Below are positions 44,234-52,641 of a stretch of 64,000 bases of DNA, one piece after another. This DNA comes from Salipaludibacillus aurantiacus (GTDB lineage: Bacteria > Bacillota > Bacilli > Bacillales > Salisediminibacteriaceae). The notes below the pieces were generated by a model, which saw only the letters and a program-made list of their open reading frames with translations, had not been told where the DNA came from and did no database searches. Both the position numbers and the translations under genes were made by a program. The DNA is taken from the NCBI RefSeq assembly GCF_900111295.1, contig NZ_FOGT01000012.1, positions 1-64,000 of the forward strand, read 5' to 3'. The stretch's first letter is position 1; the number at the start of each line of letters is the position of its first letter.

Positions 44234-44743
44234 ATGAGTAAAAACACAACGGCAGTACTTGATACAGTTACGTTAGAGCAGCCAGCAAAAGAAGACGGTC
44301 AAGGGATGTGGCTTCTGGCTAAAAAAACATCGCTTGATTTAAATTCAGCCTATAAGTATATTATGTTCGCTGAATACTTCTCAGAAACGTGTGTGGTTGC
44401 TAAAGAACGTGGTGAAGTCGTTGGTTTTATCACAGGATTTATTCAGCCTGAACATCCGGATGTTATTTTCGTATGGCAGGTTGGTGTAGATTCATCTCAA
44501 CGCGGAAAAGGGATCGGCTCCAAAATGTTAAATGAACTGATTTCACGAGACGCATCAAAAAATGTACGCTTTTTGGAGGCGACCATTACTGAAGATAATA
44601 AAGCCTCTCAGTCTTTATTCAAGCGACTAGCAAGAGATCACGATACCGATTACGAAGTGCGTGAATGTTTCCCTGAAGAAGTCTTTCCTGAAGAGGGAAC
44701 AAAAGCCGAGTACACGTATCGTATTGGACCTTTTTCCAAATAA
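44234..44743 (+). CDS. ectA: L-2,4-diaminobutyrate acetyltransferase
   Basis: 169-residue GNAT enzyme acetylating diaminobutyrate, the second reaction of ectoine synthesis. Acetyl-CoA loop is VDSSQRGKGIGSKML; VVGFITGFIQPEHPDVIFVWQVGV precedes it as in all EctA proteins. AAAGGTGGG precedes ATG 44234. An additional strong GAGGAGG lies 46 bases upstream with in-frame near-cognate codons but no standard start. Followed by ectB 51 bases later in one operon. Confidence 0.95.
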   Translation: MSKNTTAVLDTVTLEQPAKEDGQGMWLLAKKTSLDLNSAYKYIMFAEYFSETCVVAKERGEVVGFITGFIQPEHPDVIFVWQVGVDSSQRGKGIGSKMLNELISRDASKNVRFLEATITEDNKASQSLFKRLARDHDTDYEVRECFPEEVFPEEGTKAEYTYRIGPFSK

Positions 44744-44794
44744 CTGATCTGATTGAAAGAAACTGATTACAAAAGACGGAGGGAATTGACACTT

Positions 44795-46090
44795 ATGACA
44801 AACAAAGATCTGCAAATTATTGAAGAGCATGAATCATGTGTAAGAAGCTATGTAAGAAGTTTTCCTGCAGTGTTCACTAAAGCACGGGGTTACAAGATCT
44901 GGGACGACGAAGGAAAAGAATATATTGACTTCTTCTCTGGCGCAGGTGCTCTTAACTACGGACACAACGAACCAAACATGAAGAAAAAACTGGTTGAGTA
45001 CATTCTTGACGACGGAATTACTCATTCATTGGATAAAGCAACAAAAGCGAAAACTGAATTTTTAGAGAAATTTAGTGACGTTATACTGAAACCAAGAAAT
45101 TTAGATTATAAGGTTATGTTTCCTGGACCAACGGGTACAAATACTGTGGAAAGTGCATTAAAGCTTGCCCGTAAAGTGACAGGTAGAACAGAGGTTATCA
45201 GTTTCACTAACGGTTTCCACGGCATGACAATCGGTTCCCTGTCTGTAACAGGTAACTCTATGAAGCGAAATGGCGCAGGAATTCCACTGAACCATACGGT
45301 AACGATGCCTTATGATAATTTCACCGGCGAAGACATGGAAACACTTGATTATCTAGAAAGATTTTTAGAAGATAACGGCAGCGGTGTTTCTGTACCGGCA
45401 GCTATTATCCTTGAGACTGTCCAAGGCGAAGGCGGTATCAATGCGGCCCGCTTTGAATGGCTGAAAAAAGTGGATGAGATTTGTAAGCGCTGGGACATTA
45501 TCCTTATCATTGATGATGTTCAGGCAGGTGTCGGACGTACCGGAACGTTCTTCTCTTTCGAACCGGCAAACATTAAGCCGGATATTGTCTGCCTTTCCAA
45601 ATCTATCGGAGGCTACGGACTTCCGCTCGCACTGACGCTTATCCGCCCTGAGCTTGATCAATGGAAGCCAGGTGAACACAACGGAACATTCCGGGGCAAC
45701 AACCATGCTTTCATTACAGCAACTGAAGCTTTATCTTATTGGGAAGATCCTAAATTTGAAAAAAGCATTCAGGATAAGTCAGACAGAATTACAAAGTTCC
45801 TTCAAGAAATGATTAACAAATATCCTGAAATGAAGGCTCACCTTAAAGGCCGCGGCTTTATGCAGGGTATCTCTTCCGATGTGGAAGGCTTCAGTGAAAA
45901 AGTGTGTGAACACGCCTTTACTAACGGCATGATTATGGAAACAGCCGGCGGGCAGGACCAGGTATTTAAGCTCTTTCCACCTATCAATATTGATGAAGAA
46001 GGCTTAGAAAAAGGATTTGAACTCATCGAAAAAAGTATTAAAGATGCGATCAAACAAATGAATCTCAAAAGCGATACTGTTACAAACTAA
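44795..46090 (+). CDS. ectB: Diaminobutyrate-2-oxoglutarate transaminase
   Basis: 431-residue class III PLP aminotransferase making L-2,4-diaminobutyrate from aspartate semialdehyde and glutamate. The PLP Asp is in [13 protein letters not shown] and the Schiff-base Lys in [14 protein letters not shown]. The start ATG 44795 has GGAGGG 11 bases upstream; the frame from 44753 only adds unconserved residues. Middle gene of ectABC. No lysC or asd copy is attached to this operon. Confidence 0.96.
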   Translation: MTNKDLQIIEEHESCVRSYVRSFPAVFTKARGYKIWDDEGKEYIDFFSGAGALNYGHNEPNMKKKLVEYILDDGITHSLDKATKAKTEFLEKFSDVILKPRNLDYKVMFPGPTGTNTVESALKLARKVTGRTEVISFTNGFHGMTIGSLSVTGNSMKRNGAGIPLNHTVTMPYDNFTGEDMETLDYLERFLEDNGSGVSVPAAIILETVQGEGGINAARFEWLKKVDEICKRWDIILIIDDVQAGVGRTGTFFSFEPANIKPDIVCLSKSIGGYGLPLALTLIRPELDQWKPGEHNGTFRGNNHAFITATEALSYWEDPKFEKSIQDKSDRITKFLQEMINKYPEMKAHLKGRGFMQGISSDVEGFSEKVCEHAFTNGMIMETAGGQDQVFKLFPPINIDEEGLEKGFELIEKSIKDAIKQMNLKSDTVTN

Positions 46091-46121
46091 GCAGTGAAAA
46101 CACCTAAGGAGGACACGGAAC

Positions 46122-46517
46122 ATGAAAGTAGTAAAACTAGAAGACATTATTGGTACTGATCAGGAAATTAAAGCTGATAACTGGACGAGTCGACGTCTTA
46201 TCTTAAAAAAAGATAAAATGGGCTACTCTGTCCACGATACTGTAATTAAAGCTGGAACTGAAACGCACATCTGGTACAAAAACCACCTTGAATCCGTGTA
46301 TTGTATTGAAGGAGACGGAGAAGTAGAAACACTTTCAGATAATAAGATCCACCCTATTTCAGCTGATACACTGTATGCTCTTGATGAGCATGATGAGCAC
46401 CTTCTACGTGCCAACACTGACATGAGAATGGTATGTGTATTCAATCCCCCTATTACGGGTAAAGAAACGCATAACGAAGAAGGCGTTTATGAATTAGTTG
46501 AAGACGACGATGAATAA
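46122..46517 (+). CDS. ectC: Ectoine synthase
   Basis: 131-residue cupin enzyme that cyclises N-gamma-acetyl-diaminobutyrate to ectoine. The start [16 protein letters not shown] and the core [25 protein letters not shown] with metal-binding His/Glu/Tyr residues are typical. AAGGAGG precedes the ATG, 31 bases after the ectB stop. No ectoine hydroxylase (ectD) follows; a terminator lies 9 bases after the stop, so this operon itself stops at ectoine. Confidence 0.96.
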   Translation: MKVVKLEDIIGTDQEIKADNWTSRRLILKKDKMGYSVHDTVIKAGTETHIWYKNHLESVYCIEGDGEVETLSDNKIHPISADTLYALDEHDEHLLRANTDMRMVCVFNPPITGKETHNEEGVYELVEDDDE

Positions 46518-46525
46518 ATAAATTC

Positions 46526-46555
46526 AGCCGACCGCTTAGCCGCGGCCGGCTTTTT
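46526..46555 (+). terminator. Terminator of ectABC
   Basis: AGCCGACCGC / GCGGCCGGCT stem with one mismatch, 6-base loop, five T. Confidence 0.9.
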
Positions 46556-46604
46556 CTATGTCTGTGATACAATGAGATAGAAGTTTAAGTTGGAGATGAA
46601 TAAA

Positions 46605-47660
46605 ATGAAAGAAACTAAGCCGTTTATTGAAACACTGATTGCCGGGCTTGCAGGCGCTGGCCTCTTTTCTCTTTTAAACCTCCCTCTTCCATGGATGTTA
46701 GGCCCTCTGGCCTTTGTGATGCTGTGGCAGGGAATGTCAGGAAGACAGTTAATATGGCCGAAAGCTTTGAAAAGCAGCGGTCTTATTACGCTCGGCATCT
46801 CTTTTGGCCTTTATTTTACGTTAGAGACAGTTCAGCTGGTCGGCCCTTATGCCCTTCCGTATATTATCATTACTTTACTTCTTATTACAGCCAGTATAAT
46901 AAACAGCTCAATAGTCTCAAGATTTATTAAGGTCGACCGGATCACAAGTGTGTTCGGCTCCATTCCAGGAGGATTAACTGAGATGGTCATAGTCAGCGAA
47001 TCACTTAAGGGAAACGCTGCCTATGTGATGGTTTTCCAGACGATACGCCTGCTCGTTGTTCTTTTTACAGTGCCATTCATTATCATTTATATATTCTCCG
47101 CCCAAAACACTGGCCAGGATACCCTTATGGCGCATACAGGAACGGCCTTTCTATCGTGGAACGTTTTATGGCTCCTGGTGCCTGTACTGTTAGGTGTCCG
47201 TTTCCACCACTTGCTGCCTGCCGGGATTATGATTATTCCGCTGTCGGTAACTGCCGTGATGAATATTGGGCCTGTCCAGGTGCCGGCTATCCCTGAAGCT
47301 GTCTTTCTCGGTGCCCAGTTGTGCGTGGGCGTCGCCCTGGGGAAAAACATCCTATTAAAAGACGTTAAAAATGCGGGTAAATACGGCTTTATTTATGCGG
47401 GGCTTGCTCTCTTGCTCATATTCATTTCCTTCATCTCAGGTTTTCTTTTATACTCTGTCACTTCAATGGACTTGCCTACTGCGCTCTTAAGCACTGCTCC
47501 TGGCGGAGTCGTTGAGATGGTATTAACAGCCTCGATTGTTGGTGCTGATCCGGCTATTGTCACTGCTCTGCAGTTGACACGAATTATTCTCATCATCTTA
47601 CTCGTTCCCGTTTCACTCAGTTGGTACTTTAATAAAACGGCAAAAGAAAAGGCGGCATAA
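46605..47660 (+). CDS. AbrB-type membrane protein (regulator/transport family)
   Basis: 351-residue membrane protein with about ten hydrophobic segments and two repeats of the membrane-AbrB duplication: LPWMLGPLAFVMLW...SIPGGLTEMVIVSES in the first half and STAPGGVVEMVLTASIVGADPAIVTALQLTR in the second. This family is unrelated to the DNA-binding AbrB and often named putative ammonia monooxygenase; function is unknown, transport is likely. ATG 46605 is 9 bases after GGAG; the frame start TTG 46590 is part of that site. Confidence 0.85.
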   Translation: MKETKPFIETLIAGLAGAGLFSLLNLPLPWMLGPLAFVMLWQGMSGRQLIWPKALKSSGLITLGISFGLYFTLETVQLVGPYALPYIIITLLLITASIINSSIVSRFIKVDRITSVFGSIPGGLTEMVIVSESLKGNAAYVMVFQTIRLLVVLFTVPFIIIYIFSAQNTGQDTLMAHTGTAFLSWNVLWLLVPVLLGVRFHHLLPAGIMIIPLSVTAVMNIGPVQVPAIPEAVFLGAQLCVGVALGKNILLKDVKNAGKYGFIYAGLALLLIFISFISGFLLYSVTSMDLPTALLSTAPGGVVEMVLTASIVGADPAIVTALQLTRIILIILLVPVSLSWYFNKTAKEKAA

Positions 47661-47792
47661 TAATGTTTAAGCTGCTTTTTCTTTTGAGTACTTATTTATT
47701 ACTTATACATGCCTTGTCTCCCTCATGATGAAAACGGGATCCACAGCATAAAATAAACTGTGGTTAATTTACCTTTTTTAAAGCTCCTCAAA

Positions 47793-48542
47793 TCACAGGC
47801 TGAAATCATCTATCGTTTCATCTATTTCTTCTTGGGATACTCCTATATACCTCAGCGTGACACTTTGCGACGAATGGTTAAAAAGCGTCTGAAGAAAATT
47901 AACATCTTCATACTTCTGGTAAAAATGGTAACCAAACGTTTTTCTCATCGTATGTGTGCCTACAAACTCAACCCCCGCTTCCTCTGCTGCACGCTTAATA
48001 ATTTTATAAGCTCTATCCCGCTGGACAGGTTTTTTCGTCTTCCGGGAAGCAAACAAATAATCATTATCCTCCATCCCCAGCGTATATTCCGTTATCTGTT
48101 CCCTTAACTCCTTATTTAACGGAAATCTTTTAATCTTTCCTGTTGATTTTTCAACAATTTTTATATACTTTTTCCCTTTTACATCCTGGACTTTTAATGG
48201 TAGCATGTCTCCCAGCCGGAGGCCTGTATTTAACCCTAAAATAAACAGGAAATGGTCACGGGAAGACGAAGCAGAGAGGATGGATTTTATTTTTTCCAAT
48301 ACCTCTTTTTCTCTGATAGGCTCTACCGTTCTCGGCCCCATTGCAATTAATGCCTGAAAATCTGATGTCATTTCTAACGGTCTTTTTCCTTTTAATTTCA
48401 ACTCATTTAATCGTTTAATCCGGTTTTCAGTCTGCCGGAAACCAATCTTCTCTCCCAACGCCTGAAACTCTTTCTCTGTTAACCGGACATACTTTTCATA
48501 ATTTATCTTAGCTGATCGTCCTTCCTCAGTCATTCTCATCAC
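47793..48542 (-). CDS. Solitary tyrosine recombinase
   Basis: 249-residue site-specific recombinase. Catalytic residues are complete: Arg in LNTGLRLGDM, Lys in the beta-hairpin KIVEKSTGK, HTMRKTFGYH (HxxR), LFNHSSQS (His) and Tyr in TLRYIGVS. The part before the catalytic domain is only ~75 residues and basic, shorter than the usual SAM-like core-binding domain. No phage, excisionase or transposon gene is adjacent. Three copies of a 13-bp sequence lie just upstream (48584-48734) and may be its binding sites. Confidence 0.88.
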   Translation of the reverse strand: MMRMTEEGRSAKINYEKYVRLTEKEFQALGEKIGFRQTENRIKRLNELKLKGKRPLEMTSDFQALIAMGPRTVEPIREKEVLEKIKSILSASSSRDHFLFILGLNTGLRLGDMLPLKVQDVKGKKYIKIVEKSTGKIKRFPLNKELREQITEYTLGMEDNDYLFASRKTKKPVQRDRAYKIIKRAAEEAGVEFVGTHTMRKTFGYHFYQKYEDVNFLQTLFNHSSQSVTLRYIGVSQEEIDETIDDFSL

Positions 48543-48583
48543 CTCGCCAGTTGATCTATCGCTTTATTTTAACATACAAATAC

Positions 48584-48734
48584 TCTCATTTAGTATTTTA
48601 AAAATAAAATAATAATACTAAAATTCTCATTTAGTATCGTAACCGACTTTTTGTATCTTATATAAAAAATAGTGCTAAAGAGGCTTTAAAAAAGATCAAT
48701 TTGTAAACTTCTATCTCTATAATACTAAATGAGA
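48584..48734. repeat. Three 13-bp repeats upstream of the recombinase
   Basis: TCTCATTTAGTAT occurs exactly at 48584-48596 and 48625-48637 (41 bp apart, same direction) and inverted at 48722-48734. The first is also part of an AATACT...AGTATT palindrome. The intergenic stretch is otherwise A/T-rich without a gene. Confidence 0.8.
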
Positions 48735-48755
48735 TTAATTGTATTTTTATTTAAC

Positions 48756-48787
48756 AATAAAAAAGAAGTGCTGGTTCCAGCAACTTC
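48756..48787 (-). terminator. Terminator behind the FlaR-type kinase gene
   Basis: GAAGTGCTGG / CCAGCAACTTC stem with one bulge; six T on the minus strand. Confidence 0.75.
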
Positions 48788-48834
48788 AACTGTTTTTATA
48801 TGTACTGCTTCGTTTTAGGAAATCCATTCTCTTT

Positions 48835-49350
48835 CTATAACTTATTAAGAAACTGGGAAATGTCTTTTTTAGTTTTTAACCGGTACACAGTCTTTGGCTT
48901 CCCCAAATTATTAAAATAACGGAGCCTTTCTTCGGAATTATTTTTTCTCGAATGATAAGTTTTAAGTATAAAACTTAAAAACTCCTTATCCATTTTTTCC
49001 GGGCAGCCAGCTCCCATATCTTCCCTGTTGCGGCCTATGTTAGTGAGCCATCTTTTCATTACCCGATAAAGACATATTCTGAGCGGGAGTTCTAAATATA
49101 TAATCGTATCTGCTTCTTCAGCTCGTATCTCGTAGGTTGATGAATAATTACCTTCAATAATCCATTCTCTTTTGTTTACAATCTTTTGTTGTGCGTACGT
49201 GAAATCTTCTTGTGTTGACTTTACCCAGCCCGGTTTCCAGTATAATGTATCTAAATGGTATACAGGGGTACCGGTTTTAGCTCCCAACTGCTTAGCAAAC
49301 GTGGATTTACCAACGCCGGCAGAGACACCGATAACCATCACTTTTTCCAT
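48835..49350 (-). CDS. P-loop kinase, topology modulation (FlaR)-like
   Basis: 171-residue P-loop protein resembling adenylate/shikimate kinases. Walker A is VIGVSAGVGKSTFA at the N-terminus; YHLDTLYWKPGW and the REWIIEGNYSS segment are typical of the group annotated as DNA topology modulation protein FlaR. The lid-like basic region is RNREDMGAGCPEK. Substrate unknown. ATG 49350 (or 49353) follows GGAGGAGA; the frame from 49404 overlaps the divergent gene's control region. Confidence 0.82.
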   Translation of the reverse strand: MEKVMVIGVSAGVGKSTFAKQLGAKTGTPVYHLDTLYWKPGWVKSTQEDFTYAQQKIVNKREWIIEGNYSSTYEIRAEEADTIIYLELPLRICLYRVMKRWLTNIGRNREDMGAGCPEKMDKEFLSFILKTYHSRKNNSEERLRYFNNLGKPKTVYRLKTKKDISQFLNKL

Positions 49351-49439
49351 CATTCTCCTCCGCTCTCTCTTTTTTATTTTTTTGCCGTTTCGGGTATAAA
49401 ACATACTAACGACGATTATATAAGACAGGAGTGCAAACT

Positions 49440-49835
49440 ATGAGTCATATTGTTTTATTCGATGGTGATTGTAATATTTGTGACACAAGTGTTCAGTTTA
49501 TTATTAAAAGGGACCCTCAGCAAAAATTTGCTTTTGCGTCATTACAAAGTGATACAGGGAAAGCTCTGTTAAAGAAATATCAGGTGGACAGGCGGACAGA
49601 CAGCATTGTGCTGATTGAGAAAAGCGGTAAAATATTTGAAAAGTCCTCTGCAGCTCTTCGTATTGCCCGGAGACTTAAAGGCGGCTGGAAACTGACTGCT
49701 TTATTTTTAATCGTGCCGCCTTTTATCAGGAATTTCTTTTACGACCTGATTGCAAAGAACCGTTACAAGTGGTTCGGAAAGAAATCATCTTGCCGAATGC
49801 CTACGCCGGATGAGCGGAAACGCTTTCTGGATTAA
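49440..49835 (+). CDS. DCC-family thiol-disulfide oxidoreductase-like protein (DUF393)
   Basis: 131-residue protein with the diagnostic N-terminus VLFDGDCNICDTSVQFIIKRD (DxDCxxC), followed by FAFASLQSDTGKALL and SSAALRIARRLKGGW. DCC proteins have a thioredoxin-like fold and are presumed disulfide oxidoreductases. ATG 49440 is 8 bases after AGGAG. The last 4 bases overlap the convergent gene at 49832. Confidence 0.9.
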   Translation: MSHIVLFDGDCNICDTSVQFIIKRDPQQKFAFASLQSDTGKALLKKYQVDRRTDSIVLIEKSGKIFEKSSAALRIARRLKGGWKLTALFLIVPPFIRNFFYDLIAKNRYKWFGKKSSCRMPTPDERKRFLD

Positions 49836-50137
49836 GGTTTTTTAACAAGTACAGACTTCTGGACAAAAGCAGGAGGTTTTATAGGAATTACTCTTGTGTG
49901 GAGGACATAGACTTCTTCATCTACTACGAATCTTCCTTTTCCGAGGTATTCCGCTTGTTTCCCCTGCCTCTTTAATTCCAGTGCTGTTGCATGTGCCTGC
50001 TCAGTAAAATTATTATAAAAGTTATCCAGTGTTACCACTATCCGTTTTTTACCGTATCCATGGTAGAGACTGTAAAGCATCATTCCACCCGCTGTTAAAG
50101 CGACTATGGCGACAGCACTCCCCAATGTGCCGAGCAT
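49832..50137 (-). CDS. Small membrane-anchored protein, unknown function
   Basis: 101-residue protein with one N-terminal membrane helix (TLGSAVAIVALTAGGMMLYSLY) and a soluble, basic rest without recognised motifs. AAGGAGGG precedes ATG 50137. It overlaps the convergent DCC gene by 4 bases. Not assigned to a family. Confidence 0.68.
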   Translation of the reverse strand: MLGTLGSAVAIVALTAGGMMLYSLYHGYGKKRIVVTLDNFYNNFTEQAHATALELKRQGKQAEYLGKGRFVVDEEVYVLHTRVIPIKPPAFVQKSVLVKKP

Positions 50138-50204
50138 GCGAAACCCTCCTTAGATTCTATAATAATTCATACGAATCCAAGGAGGGGAAAGTTTCTATTT
50201 TTTA

Positions 50205-51020
50205 CTAATTTAATAGCGGGTCAAACCCATCTTTATAAGGTGGATAAATATCAGGATGCAAAATAGCAGCCATTTGAGCCAGCCCGGTTAAAAGCCTTGG
50301 CGAAGGCCGGCAGAAATACGGTTCTTCAAGAATATGCAGGGAATCGTCCGTTACTGCCTTCATAGAGGCCCAGCCGGGGCGTTTTTTTATGAATTCAGGT
50401 TTTACTTTATGCTGCTGTACGCCGACCCATATGGCAGCAATTACGTCAGGGTCCCTGGACAGCACATCGGCCCAGTCCGTCTGGACGCTGGCCTGATCAT
50501 AATCTTCATAAATATTTACTCCTCCTGCAAGTTCAGAAAGCTCTGTCAGCCAGTTCTGTTTCCCCGGAGTAAAAACGGGTTTCCCCCACCATTCCCAGTA
50601 AATTGTTTTCCGCTCCGTTACTTTACGGCTCAGTTCCGCATAGTGATCCATAAAATGATTGAACTTTCTATAGGCTTTCTCCCCTTTTTCACGATCCCCG
50701 GTCTGCTCTCCAAGCCATAAGAGAATGTCACCTACCTCCGTCATAGTCGTCGGATTAGGCAACGTAATATAAGGCAGCCCTTTTTCTTTTAAGGCTTCTA
50801 TATTTTTTTCCATACCTGGCACCGTCTCTGAAGCTAATATTAAATCGGGTTTAAGGTCCGCCGCTTTTTCCACATTAATCGAAAGATCCGGCCCGAGCTT
50901 CGGCAAATCTTTAATCGAAGAAGGCCAGTCAGAGTAGTCGTCCACTCCTGCAAGACTGTCTTCTAAACCGGCATAAACCGCGAGTTCCGTATTGCTCGGA
51001 CAAAGTGAAAGTATTCTCAA
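50205..51020 (-). CDS. Cobalamin-binding-like protein (BtuF/periplasmic-binding fold) without signal peptide
   Basis: 271 residues of the vitamin B12/iron-siderophore binding protein fold: RILSLCPSNTELAVYAG, SLAGVDDYSDWP, KAADLKPDLILA and PSPRLLTGLAQMAAIL. There is no signal peptide or lipobox, so it is probably cytoplasmic, unlike an importer subunit, and no permease or ATPase gene is near. TTG 51020 is preceded by GAAGGGCGG. It lies 17 bases after the small zinc-finger-like gene and is probably the last gene of that operon. Confidence 0.82.
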   Translation of the reverse strand: MRILSLCPSNTELAVYAGLEDSLAGVDDYSDWPSSIKDLPKLGPDLSINVEKAADLKPDLILASETVPGMEKNIEALKEKGLPYITLPNPTTMTEVGDILLWLGEQTGDREKGEKAYRKFNHFMDHYAELSRKVTERKTIYWEWWGKPVFTPGKQNWLTELSELAGGVNIYEDYDQASVQTDWADVLSRDPDVIAAIWVGVQQHKVKPEFIKKRPGWASMKAVTDDSLHILEEPYFCRPSPRLLTGLAQMAAILHPDIYPPYKDGFDPLLN

Positions 51021-51037
51021 GTTAATATACCGCCCTT

Positions 51038-51196
51038 CTACCGAAGTTTTTTTCTTAATACTTTTCTTTCAGCTTGAGGGACGCATTGAAAACAGACGTT
51101 TATTTCCTCGCCCCGTTCATTTACATAAGTCGTTGGGGAACGTAATTTCCCTTTGCAAAAATCGCATGTCTTCTTTTTGAAGAGCCACTTAATCAT
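51038..51196 (-). CDS. 52-residue zinc-finger-like protein
   Basis: Small basic protein reading MIKWLFKKKTCDFCKGKL at the start. Two Cys pairs, CDFC and CFQC, are 20 residues apart, a four-Cys arrangement suited to zinc, with Lys/Arg at both ends as in nucleic acid-binding ribbons. GGAAGGG lies upstream of ATG 51196. It sits between the 5'-3' exonuclease gene (36 bases upstream) and the cobalamin-binding-like gene (17 bases downstream), all on the minus strand. No named family recognised. Confidence 0.72.
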   Translation of the reverse strand: MIKWLFKKKTCDFCKGKLRSPTTYVNERGEEINVCFQCVPQAERKVLRKKLR

Positions 51197-51232
51197 TGTG
51201 TCTTTTCCCTTCCTTTTAAGCCGTTTTTAGGG

Positions 51233-52117
51233 TTATCTGACTTTCACACGAATGCCCCGCCCGTTCATTTCTCTTAAAACTGTTTCTTCATCCAGATCCA
51301 GTTTCAGCTCATCTGGATGAGAGCCGGCAACTTCTTCAATGTCTGTCACAATTTCTGATAACTCCCTGCTGATCCAGCACGATTCCTGTCCTTCATGTAA
51401 CTTTTTCTTATATCTTTTAAAAGCAGGATCTAATTCTTCGACACTTTTAAACAATTGTTTAAGATTTCCGTATTGGCGAATGAGGGGCAGAGCGGATTTT
51501 TCCCCTACTCCCGGACAGCCGGGAATGTTATCACTCGGATCGCCAAGGAGTGCTTTTACATCTACCCATTGGGACGGAGAGATGTCGAAATCGTCCTTAA
51601 ACCTATCGGCAGAATAGATGATCTCCTGCTTTTTTTTAGCCAGGATCTGATTAGTCGTCTCGTTCAACAGCTGGAATAAATCCCGGTCATTACTGTAAAT
51701 AAACGTTTGCCCTAAATCATTTTTATACCATTTGTCTGAAAAGGCGCCAATAATATCATCTGCTTCAAAGCCGGCAACGCTCATCTGATGGATATTCAGA
51801 TTATCAAGAAGTTCACACGTTAAGTGATACTGCTCAATTAAAGGATCAGGCAGATCAGTCCGCTGGGCTTTATAAAAAGCGTACTTCTGATTTCTTGCTG
51901 TATCTTCTCTTTTTCCGTCCCAGGCAACAGACAGATGTGTAATATTATAATTTCTCGTCAGCTGAAATAATTTTTGAAAAAATACTCTTGCGGCATTCAC
52001 ATACTCGCCTTTTTCGTTTTTTGAAAGCTGCTCCTCGCTTCTTCCATAAGCTGTAGCAAAATAACCCCGGCTTAATAAATTAAAGCCGTCAATAAGTAAT
52101 AATGTATTCTCTTTCAT
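51233..52117 (-). CDS. 5'-3' exonuclease, YpcP/FEN family
   Basis: 294-residue flap endonuclease/5'-3' exonuclease, like the stand-alone B. subtilis YpcP. N-terminal LLIDGFNLLSRGYFA and VAWDGKREDTARNQKY carry the first acidic metal ligands; VAGFEADDIIGAF the second set; YSNDRDLFQLL and ALLGDPSDNIPGCPGVGEKSA (helix-hairpin-helix) the rest. Such enzymes remove RNA primers and flaps. The start overlaps the glycosylase stop by 4 bases, so it is coupled to a base-excision enzyme. Confidence 0.92.
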   Translation of the reverse strand: MKENTLLLIDGFNLLSRGYFATAYGRSEEQLSKNEKGEYVNAARVFFQKLFQLTRNYNITHLSVAWDGKREDTARNQKYAFYKAQRTDLPDPLIEQYHLTCELLDNLNIHQMSVAGFEADDIIGAFSDKWYKNDLGQTFIYSNDRDLFQLLNETTNQILAKKKQEIIYSADRFKDDFDISPSQWVDVKALLGDPSDNIPGCPGVGEKSALPLIRQYGNLKQLFKSVEELDPAFKRYKKKLHEGQESCWISRELSEIVTDIEEVAGSHPDELKLDLDEETVLREMNGRGIRVKVR

Positions 52118-52641
52118 CTTTTTTCTCCCCCGTTATGCTGTAAATAATCAGTCATCTCCCGCCATGCTTTTACTTTTTCGGAAAAAGATTTAACGTTTCT
52201 TCCCGGAACAGGACTGGTAGAAGGCAATTTAGTATAAGGTACTGGTGGAAAAGCATGGTTTTTAATATATTTACGAAATGTCTCGTAAGCCTTCGTTCCA
52301 TTAAGACCCACCCATTGAATCGTCGGATATGTGGTCAAAAGTCCCGCCAGATCGTTCATTTTTTCGTCTCTGATAGCTGAATCCAGACTTCCTTTCCTCT
52401 TGCACGAGCCGATCACATCCCATAAAGCAATATGGTTTGTTTTTAAAAAGTCGCATTTCCGCTCATAACTGAATGTGGAAAGGTCAGTATTTAAAAGTTC
52501 TCCGACAAGCGGCCAGAAATGATTTCGCGGGTTGCCATAATATTCTCGGCGCTGAAGAGACTGTTCTCCAGGCATAGATCCTAAAATAAGAACCCTGGCG
52601 CCTTTCTGAACGACCGGTTCCAAAGAATGACGTTCTTTCAC
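52114..52641 (-). CDS. DNA-deoxyinosine glycosylase (uracil-DNA glycosylase superfamily)
   Basis: 175-residue enzyme. LILGSMPGEQSLQRREYYGNPRNHFWP is the signature of the hypoxanthine-DNA glycosylase branch (UDG family 6), with the catalytic Asn in NPRNHFW; WVGLNGTKAYETF and LPSTSPVPG complete the fold. It removes deaminated adenine from DNA. GTG 52641 has GGAGG 7 bases upstream and overlaps the upstream stop (GTGA). Middle gene of a tightly overlapped set. Confidence 0.88.
   Translation of the reverse strand: MKERHSLEPVVQKGARVLILGSMPGEQSLQRREYYGNPRNHFWPLVGELLNTDLSTFSYERKCDFLKTNHIALWDVIGSCKRKGSLDSAIRDEKMNDLAGLLTTYPTIQWVGLNGTKAYETFRKYIKNHAFPPVPYTKLPSTSPVPGRNVKSFSEKVKAWREMTDYLQHNGGEKR

Noticed and set aside
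47793-48542. Prophage or integrative element border
   Set aside because: Apart from the recombinase there are no phage, excisionase, relaxase or tRNA-gene signals on either side.
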